Assembly: GCA_030621685.1 (NCBI GenBank)
Contig: JAUXHF010000037.1
Location: 1-11,055, forward strand
DNA: 11,055 bases
Direction: 5' to 3'
DNA from: Spirochaetota bacterium
GTDB taxonomy: Bacteria > Spirochaetota > UBA12135 > COTS27
Notes under the pieces: generated by a model
The model's database searches: none
Seen by the model: the letters and a program-made list of their open reading frames with translations, nothing else
What the model was told of the DNA's origin: nothing
In this document: positions 6,287 to 11,055 of the stretch, one piece after another
How positions within the stretch are numbered: position 1 is the stretch's first letter
Layout: every line of letters starts with the position of its first letter
Position numbers and translations under genes: made by a program

Positions 6287-6310
6287 TTTTGCTGTAGCAA
6301 GAGGTTTTTT
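6278..6310 (+). terminator. Weak terminator-like hairpin at the end of ctaA
   Basis: GCAAAA (6278-6283) pairs with TTTTGC (6287-6292) and the ctaA stop codon TGA is exactly the loop. An alternative stem TTGC/GCAA (6289-6300) leads into GAGG and six T (6305-6310). The stems are short and AT-rich, so efficiency is doubtful. Confidence 0.3.
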
Positions 6311-6389
6311 ATATATGTATGAAGCTTGTATGGCTCGTAATTGCTTGGCGTTACTCTTATACTTCTAAAAAGATAAAGAAACAAAGATT

Positions 6390-7529
6390 TTGAAACTTTT
6401 TGAAATTTGGCTTAGGCCTCTAAACAGTTGGTCTAAGAGCCAATCTTTTAAACAGAGCTGTTTTTCTAGGCCAGCATGGCTAGTGATGAGTTATTTGGCA
6501 TGGAATGTGTTCATATTCTTTGGGTCTACAAGTAGCTGTAGCTATAATTGTAGTGTCAGCCAATTTGCAAGCCTGCATGCACAAGGAGGCCTTGGCAGCC
6601 AGCCCCGGCTATCATTTTCGGCAGAGGTGAGCAGTAAAACTATTAGTATTGGCGAAACGATTAGCTATACACTCTATTTGCGTTATCATGAATCCTTGAA
6701 AGTAGAACATCCTAGTCCGGCAAAAAATTTTGGAGACTTTGTGCTACGAGATTACACAATTACGCCGACAGTCTATACAGATGGCTTTCATGAATATTCA
6801 ATTCGTTATGATATAAGCATCTACCGTACTGGCAAGGCCAGTATTCCGGCGGCCTCAGTTTTTGTGATGAAAAAAAATGGCTTGAATGCTGGTGCTGGTG
6901 CTGGCGATGAGTTTTCTGTGAAGCCGATTGAAATTGAAATCATATCTTTGCTGACGGCTGACCAAGATGTTCTTGAAGATATTAAAACTCCTTTTGCTAC
7001 GGCAGGAAAACTTGCATGGTCTTTTTATGTGCTGGTGAGTCTCGTTGCGTTTGTTATAATTTCGGCCTTTCTTATTTACTTGGTCAGCCGGCAGAGAAGA
7101 AAAAAATATTTGCTAAACATTCCGTATTATGAGAAAGCCTTTTTTCGATTAAAGGAAATCCAAAAAAAATATGCTATGATAGGCGGCTTAAGAGATGCAA
7201 ATAAACGCAAGAGGAAAAATGATACTTATTCTAAAGAAGAGCTTAAAGAACTATATTCTGCTTTAAGTAGAATGTTACGTGTATATTTAAGCGAAGCCGT
7301 TCACGATAAAAAAAACCAAGCCTTGACGACTAGGCAGCTGATGGATGACATGCAAAACCGCATGGAGCTAAACAATAAAGATACCTACATTACTTTCCTG
7401 CTGATGGCTGACAAAGTGAAATTTTCAAAGAAAAAATACACGGAAGAAGCGGCCTATTTTTTTGTCGCCGAATTTGAGAAGATAGTGCTTCTTGAGAAAG
7501 AAAGAGCTGACGCGCTGGCTAAGACCTAA
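6390..7529 (+). CDS. Bat/MoxR-cluster membrane protein, BatD-like N-domain plus DUF4381-like cytoplasmic part
   Basis: A 379-residue protein of three parts. A basic N-terminus and hydrophobic segment (29-45) look like a signal peptide or anchor. A beta-rich periplasmic domain (72-190; RLSFSAEVSSKTISIGETISY) resembles the sandwich domain of BatD-type proteins. After a DIKTPF motif comes one membrane helix (208-233), then a charged helical cytoplasmic region. Its ELYSALSRMLRVYLSEA...LTTRQL segment (288-317) resembles the DUF4381-like tail of proteins encoded between DUF58 and batA in MoxR/Bat operons. It probably scaffolds or anchors the Bat complex; no catalytic residues are seen. The apparent start is TTG at 6390 with no clear Shine-Dalgarno sequence; GTG 6483 or ATG 6486 would keep the hydrophobic segment with a shorter n-region. 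It contains a short Ala-Gly run (167-172). Family placement is by pattern and position. Confidence 0.5.
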   Translation: MKLFEIWLRPLNSWSKSQSFKQSCFSRPAWLVMSYLAWNVFIFFGSTSSCSYNCSVSQFASLHAQGGLGSQPRLSFSAEVSSKTISIGETISYTLYLRYHESLKVEHPSPAKNFGDFVLRDYTITPTVYTDGFHEYSIRYDISIYRTGKASIPAASVFVMKKNGLNAGAGAGDEFSVKPIEIEIISLLTADQDVLEDIKTPFATAGKLAWSFYVLVSLVAFVIISAFLIYLVSRQRRKKYLLNIPYYEKAFFRLKEIQKKYAMIGGLRDANKRKRKNDTYSKEELKELYSALSRMLRVYLSEAVHDKKNQALTTRQLMDDMQNRMELNNKDTYITFLLMADKVKFSKKKYTEEAAYFFVAEFEKIVLLEKERADALAKT

Positions 7530-7552
7530 GCTCTAAGCGCTTAAAGTTTTTT
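7527..7552 (+). terminator. Weak terminator-like element after the BatD-like gene
   Basis: TAAGC (7527-7531, including the stop codon) can pair with GCTTA (7539-7543), followed by AAG and six T (7547-7552). The stem is only five pairs, so partial read-through into batA is likely. Confidence 0.3.
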
Positions 7553-7591
7553 AAAACAACTACTAAGATGGCTTTTCCAAACAAATAGCAC

Positions 7592-7614
7592 AACATAGTA
7601 TTTTAGGCTATGTT
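7592..7614 (+). promoter_or_regulatory. Seven-bp inverted repeat upstream of batA
   Basis: AACATAG (7592-7598) and CTATGTT (7608-7614) form a perfect stem with a nine-base loop, 58 bp before the batA start. There is no T-tract directly after it, so an operator or leader hairpin fits better than a terminator. Its role is unknown. Confidence 0.35.
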
Positions 7615-7672
7615 ACGTACCTTAATAATAAGTAGTTTCTAATAAAAATAGTTTGTTCGTATTTGTTTTGGC

Positions 7673-8701
7673 ATGTCTTTAGATTTTTTTCCAGATATTT
7701 TTTCTAAGTTTAGCTTTGCTCATCCAGAGTATTTTTACGGCTTCTTGCTGTTGCCGTTACTTATGTTAGATTATCTATTTAGGCTGAAGCGGAAAAAGAA
7801 GGCTGTTTTTTATTACTCGTACTTGCGTTTTTTTACATGGGTAAAGCCCGGCCTGCGTGTTCGGTTTAGACATCTTATTTTTTTTCTGAGAATCTTGGCC
7901 ATAGGCTGTTTAATACTGGTGATAGCCAGGCCTCAAGCTATTTCAGGCTTTAGTTATTTGGAAGAAGAGGGCATTGATATTGCCTTAGCTTTAGATATAT
8001 CGCATTCCATGCAGATCCAAGATATTTTGCCTGATAGGCTCTCGGTGGCGAAAGAAAAAACAGAGGCTTTTATCGAAAAACGTGTACATGATAGAATGTC
8101 GCTTATTATTTTTGGTAAAGAAGCTTTTCTGCGCTCGCCGCTTACCTTCGACCATTACCTGCTGAAATCCTTTTTGCAAAACCTTGACTTTGCCGAGGAA
8201 GTAAGCACTCAAACATCCTTAGGCAATGCCATTGTTACGGCGGTTATTGCTTTGCGCAGAACAGAGCAAGATGAGCCTGATGAGCGCATGAAGATCATCA
8301 TTTTAATTACTGATGGCGAAGATACCAGTGGCGATATCGATCCTTTAACAGCGGCCTACATAGCTCTTGCTTATAATATAAAAATCTATGCCATTGGCAT
8401 TGGCCAGCCCAGGCTTGTGCAGGGCAAGCAGCCAAGTATTTTGGGCCTTGGGAATTTTATGAATGAGAAAAGCCTAAAAGATATTACTGCTGTTACCGGC
8501 GGAGAGTATTTCCATGCTAGAGATAAAGGCTCGCTAGAAAGAAGTTACGATGTTATCGATAGCATCGAAAAATCGAGGATTGAAACTTCTGAGCTTTTGA
8601 AATATGAAGAAATATATGAATTCTTCGCTATACTGGCTATTTTGTTTTTTGTGACAGAGCTTTTTCTTCAGCAGCTTGTTTTCAAAGTAAAACCTAGCTA
8701 A
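7673..8701 (+). CDS. batA: BatA: membrane von Willebrand factor A protein
   Basis: A 342-residue inner-membrane protein with the BatA layout. It has an N-terminal FAHPEYFYG segment and membrane helix (20-37), a second helix (68-86), and a vWA domain (about 100-290) facing the periplasm. A C-terminal helix (315-335) closes it. The metal-binding MIDAS residues are intact: DxSxS at Asp108-Ser110-Ser112, Thr181 in TSLGNA and Asp214 in ITDGED. BatA and BatB are thought to form a membrane-bound complex with BatC, linked in Bacteroides to aerotolerance and in Leptospira to oxidative stress response; the mechanism is unsettled. An in-frame stop lies just upstream, so the ATG at 7673 is the first possible start; no Shine-Dalgarno sequence precedes it. 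batB follows 18 bp later. Confidence 0.88.
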   Translation: MSLDFFPDIFSKFSFAHPEYFYGFLLLPLLMLDYLFRLKRKKKAVFYYSYLRFFTWVKPGLRVRFRHLIFFLRILAIGCLILVIARPQAISGFSYLEEEGIDIALALDISHSMQIQDILPDRLSVAKEKTEAFIEKRVHDRMSLIIFGKEAFLRSPLTFDHYLLKSFLQNLDFAEEVSTQTSLGNAIVTAVIALRRTEQDEPDERMKIIILITDGEDTSGDIDPLTAAYIALAYNIKIYAIGIGQPRLVQGKQPSILGLGNFMNEKSLKDITAVTGGEYFHARDKGSLERSYDVIDSIEKSRIETSELLKYEEIYEFFAILAILFFVTELFLQQLVFKVKPS

Positions 8702-8706
8702 GCAAC

Positions 8707-8712
8707 AAGGAA
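8707..8712 (+). promoter_or_regulatory. Shine-Dalgarno sequence of batB
   Basis: AAGGAA with seven bases to the batB ATG at 8720. It fixes the start and, lying in an 18-bp gap, supports co-transcription with batA. Confidence 0.6.
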
Positions 8713-8719
8713 CGCTGAT

Positions 8720-9814
8720 ATGCCAGATATTTCATTTAAAAACCCGGAAAACCTCATATTTAGTATTTTCCTTTTAGCCTATTTTCTTCTGCTTGTTATA
8801 AGTGAATATAGGAGTTTTCGCTTGCTAAGAAAAATATCGACTGGCGCGGTTCTCCAAAAACTGCAGAAGCCTCCTTCAGATTGGTTAAAGGCATTAAGAA
8901 TTGTGTTTATTTTTGCGAGCTTACTCAGCGCGGTGGTGCTGGTGATGCGTCCCCAGTGGGGCGAAGAGAAAACAATTGTTAGAAAAAAAAACATAGATGT
9001 TGTTTTCCTGCTAGACATCTCTAGTTCTATGCTGGCCTTAGATGTGAAGCCTAGCCGATTGCTGAAGGCTAAATTAGAGATGGATCGCCTTGTGAGCGGC
9101 CTGCAGGGGCAGCGCATAGCCCTCGTATTATTTTCGGCATCTAGTTTTGTCTACGTGCCTTTTACTACCGACTACAAGGCCTTTTTGCAATTGGCAACGC
9201 AAGCGGACGTAGATATGATATCTTACCGCGGCACAGAACTCGATGCCGCCTTAGAAACAGCTTTGAAGTTGTTTGAGAAAACACGAGCTGATAACCATAA
9301 AATCTTAGTCCTGCTAAGCGATGGCGAAGATCACAGCCAGGGCGTTATTGAAGTGGCTAAGCAATTTAAAAAACTAGATATAAGCATTCTTAGCTTGGGC
9401 ATTGGCACGAAAAAAGGCGGTAATATTCCCGCAAAAAATCTGCTTTCGCAATCTACTGGAAACAAGAATAGAATTCAAGCTAAAAAAACCTATCTTATGG
9501 ATGAACAGAGGAAGCCGGTGCTTTCAAAATTTCAAGATGAAATCCTCCGTGATATAGCTACTGTTACGGGCGGTGCTTACTTTTATTCACTTACTGGCGA
9601 ACTTGTGGCTGACTTTATTGTGAAGCATATTGAAACGTTTCAAAGCGAAACATTTCTAGGCGAAGAGAATTTTAAGCTTGCCGATAGGTTTCAATTGTTT
9701 GCTTTTATTTTCTTGCTACTCTTGATAGTAGAATATCTACTGCCAGAGAATATTATTTTGCCAAGTATTTTGAAACGAGCTAAGAAGTTTTTTGCAAAGA
9801 AAAAACCTGTTTAA
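8720..9814 (+). CDS. batB: BatB: membrane von Willebrand factor A protein
   Basis: A 364-residue paralogue of BatA. Helices at about 11-29 and 58-77 precede the MRPQWG motif (76-81), the usual junction before the vWA domain in BatA/BatB. The MIDAS is intact: DISSS at Asp99-Ser101-Ser103, Thr172 in RGTELDAAL and Asp201 in LLSDGEDHS. The segment 229-268 is a longer insertion of GlyLys-rich sequence (GTKKGGNIP...TYLMDEQRKPVLSK), which in BatB proteins forms a beta-hairpin before the 'LRDIATVTGGAYF' helix. A final helix (324-342) and a very basic cytoplasmic tail (KRAKKFFAKKKPV) complete it. BatB is expected to act with BatA and BatC at the inner membrane. It starts 18 bp after batA; a 313-bp gap separates it from batC. 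Confidence 0.9.
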   Translation: MPDISFKNPENLIFSIFLLAYFLLLVISEYRSFRLLRKISTGAVLQKLQKPPSDWLKALRIVFIFASLLSAVVLVMRPQWGEEKTIVRKKNIDVVFLLDISSSMLALDVKPSRLLKAKLEMDRLVSGLQGQRIALVLFSASSFVYVPFTTDYKAFLQLATQADVDMISYRGTELDAALETALKLFEKTRADNHKILVLLSDGEDHSQGVIEVAKQFKKLDISILSLGIGTKKGGNIPAKNLLSQSTGNKNRIQAKKTYLMDEQRKPVLSKFQDEILRDIATVTGGAYFYSLTGELVADFIVKHIETFQSETFLGEENFKLADRFQLFAFIFLLLLIVEYLLPENIILPSILKRAKKFFAKKKPV

Positions 9815-9840
9815 AAACTTTTCTAAAAGTTTCTGTTTTC
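9815..9840 (+). terminator. AT-rich inverted repeat after batB
   Basis: AAACTTT (9815-9821) and AAAGTTT (9826-9832) form a seven-pair stem with a four-base loop directly after the batB stop, followed by CTGTTTTC. The stem is almost all A-T and the tail is broken, so it is at best a partial terminator. Confidence 0.35.
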
Positions 9841-10042
9841 GGCTGTTCTTCTAGAGGCAAGACCTAAAGTTTTCTTCCTGAAAAGTAATGAAGACATTGA
9901 AGATAACCTGCAACAGTATACTTTTATAATTCTCTGAAAAAAAGGCTAGTTTTTTGGCTTATTTAAAGAAAAGCGTTAATTTCTACTAATCATTATAAAA
10001 TTTATATTTATTTATATAAATGTATTACTCTTTAGGTAAGAG

Positions 10043-10102
10043 ATGTATGAAAGATTAAGAGCATGGACTGTATTGAAATTTCCCCAAAAGATGCTTAGCT
10101 AA
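10043..10102 (+). CDS. Possible short leader ORF upstream of batC
   Basis: ATG at 10043 opens 19 codons ending with TAA 10100-10102, 25 bp before batC. TTTAGG and GTAAGAG upstream give an AGG six bases from the ATG. The peptide (MYERLRAWTVLKFPQKMLS) is basic and unlike any family I know. It could be a leader peptide or chance. Confidence 0.15.
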   Translation: MYERLRAWTVLKFPQKMLS

Positions 10103-10127
10103 GAGAATTTCCTAAAATTTTTGAACT

Positions 10128-10970
10128 ATGAATTATAAAAAAATAGCTATTTTAAGCATGCTGGGCTGCTTCCTGCTAGCAGAAGTTTTTGCTATTTTCA
10201 ACCCTAGCAAAACAAATAATGAAGCTGGCCTTGAAGCTTTTGCTAAAGAGGACTATACGAATGCCCTAGCAAGCTTTGAGCAGGCCTTAAAGCATAGCAG
10301 CAAAGATTTACTTATTCTTAATAACGTAGCAGCAACGTTGCATAAAATAGGTGATTATGAAGCCTCCGAAAAACTATACCGTAAATCGTTGGATATGTTA
10401 AGCCTCAAAAAAAATAAGAAACTAAAGATGGTCTATCTTTCCAAACTTTATTATAATTTAGGAAATAATTATTTTGCTAGCCAGAATTACGTGGAGGCTT
10501 TAGCGGCCTATAAGATCTCATTAGAAGCTAACGATGCGGACATCCAGGCGAAAAAAAACTTAGAACTGACGTTAAGCCGACTAGATGAGCAAGTGAGCCA
10601 AGATTTGCAAGATCAGATAAATGATGAGACTGGAAGTGGCGGAGCCAGTAAAGAAAAACCTAAGAGAATACCAGAATCTTTGCCCGGCGAAAAGAAGGAA
10701 GAATCTTCTACAGAAAACCAGAAAAAAAACAACAATCAGGAAAATAACAATCAAAACAACAACAATGAGAAGCCTTCAGAAGATGCTAGGGCCAGTGATT
10801 TGCCTAAAACAGCAAATAATAGCGCTACAAATAACTACAATGAAAGCCCTCTTTCTAGGGAGCGCGCCGACCAAATTCTTAAGAGCCTAGAACAAAAAAA
10901 TATTGACTTACGCCAGCTACAACCTTTTCAGTATCCGCGGCCACTAAGAAAATCGAAGAAAAACTGGTAG
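10128..10970 (+). CDS. batC: BatC: TPR protein of the Bat cluster
   Basis: A 280-residue protein. A hydrophobic N-terminus (5-24) acts as signal peptide or membrane anchor; a Cys at 14 is not in a good lipobox. Three tetratricopeptide repeats follow (about 31-64, 65-98, 108-141; e.g. YNLGNNYFASQNYVEALAAYKISL), implying protein binding. After a charged linker there is an Asn-rich stretch (201-213), and then the helix SRERADQILKSLEQKNIDLRQ (243-263), which resembles the conserved C-terminal segment of BatC, placed before a basic Pro-rich end. In Leptospira BatC was reported to associate with BatA and BatB; a periplasmic bridging role is inferred. The ATG at 10128 lacks a Shine-Dalgarno sequence. 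The position directly after batB supports the assignment; without context it would only be a TPR protein. Confidence 0.75.
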   Translation: MNYKKIAILSMLGCFLLAEVFAIFNPSKTNNEAGLEAFAKEDYTNALASFEQALKHSSKDLLILNNVAATLHKIGDYEASEKLYRKSLDMLSLKKNKKLKMVYLSKLYYNLGNNYFASQNYVEALAAYKISLEANDADIQAKKNLELTLSRLDEQVSQDLQDQINDETGSGGASKEKPKRIPESLPGEKKEESSTENQKKNNNQENNNQNNNNEKPSEDARASDLPKTANNSATNNYNESPLSRERADQILKSLEQKNIDLRQLQPFQYPRPLRKSKKNW

Positions 10971-10984
10971 CAAAATATTTATTG

Positions 10985-11055
10985 ATGGAGAAACCTAGTT
11001 GCAAGCCTGGCTGCAGAACTTTTTTAGCTTTGCCAATTTGTTTTTGGATACAAAT
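10985..11055 (+). CDS. Start of next gene, probably batD (truncated by window end)
   Basis: An ATG 14 bp after the batC stop opens a frame that stays open through the remaining 23 codons. The N-terminus is basic (MEKPSCKPGCR) and then hydrophobic (TFLALPICFWI), as in a signal peptide, which fits BatD, the usual gene after batC. There is no Shine-Dalgarno sequence; an in-frame TTG at 10982 is also possible. Only position and the hydrophobic N-terminus support the call. Confidence 0.35.
   Translation, partial: MEKPSCKPGCRTFLALPICFWIQ

Larger units (their letters stand above)
9815..10127. other. 313-bp spacer inside the bat cluster (batB-batC)
   Basis: The stretch is unusually long for genes normally tightly packed. 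It has the inverted repeat after batB, an AT-only hairpin (ATTTATA/TATAAAT, 10000-10021), and a 19-codon ORF at 10043-10102. It suggests batC has its own promoter, but I cannot point to a convincing -35/-10 pair. Confidence 0.55.

Noticed and set aside
8779..9117. 112-codon minus-strand ORF
   Set aside because: It is antisense to the well-supported batB vWA domain, has no family signal and no ribosome binding site; a shadow frame.
10128..10211. BatC as a lipoprotein (Cys14)
   Set aside because: The residues before Cys14 (MLG) are a poor lipobox and the hydrophobic stretch continues after it.
10621..10890. 89-codon + strand ORF
   Set aside because: It lies inside batC in another frame over the Asn/Lys-rich repeat region; Lys/Thr-rich composition is an artefact of AAC/AAA codons.

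Overview
The window comes from an AT-rich (roughly 38% G+C by eye) diderm bacterium that appears to respire aerobically. The outer-membrane reading is based on a C-terminal fragment resembling an LPS-assembly (LptD/OstA) barrel. Aerobic respiration is suggested by a COX15/CtaA-type heme A synthase. A Bat (aerotolerance) gene cluster and the LptD-like tail would fit a spirochaete or a similar diderm lineage, but the sequence does not settle the phylum. About 85% of the window is coding. All genes lie on the + strand except comM.

Region by region: 1-744 holds the 3' end of the LptD-like gene. A 345-bp spacer (745-1089) contains a possible 21-codon ORF. A small TusA-family sulfur-carrier gene (1090-1338) lies 36 bp before a citrate synthase of the eukaryote-like type (1375-2541). 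Directly after that stop codon is a short G-rich patch with a 16-bp direct repeat. Convergent to it is comM/yifB (4614-2692, minus), an AAA+ Mg-chelatase-like protein with an unusual basic, Ser-rich N-terminal extension of about 128 residues. Its leader carries a perfect 29-bp tandem duplication that creates two chained upstream mini-ORFs.

After a 514-bp divergent spacer come ctaA (5129-6286), a moxR-operon-type membrane protein (6390-7529), batA (7673-8701), batB (8720-9814), batC (10128-10970), and the first 23 codons of a probable further bat-cluster gene running off the edge (10985-11055).

Functionally, citrate synthase feeds the TCA cycle and CtaA makes heme A for an aa3-type terminal oxidase. 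BatA and BatB (membrane von Willebrand A proteins with MIDAS motifs) and BatC (TPR protein) form a membrane/periplasm-facing complex of uncertain molecular function, often linked to stress or oxygen tolerance. The usual upstream partners moxR and the DUF58 gene are absent; ctaA sits in their place. I found no clear mobile element, CRISPR array, tRNA or rRNA. The most unusual items are the comM leader and extension, the G-rich repeat after gltA, and the composition of the bat cluster.
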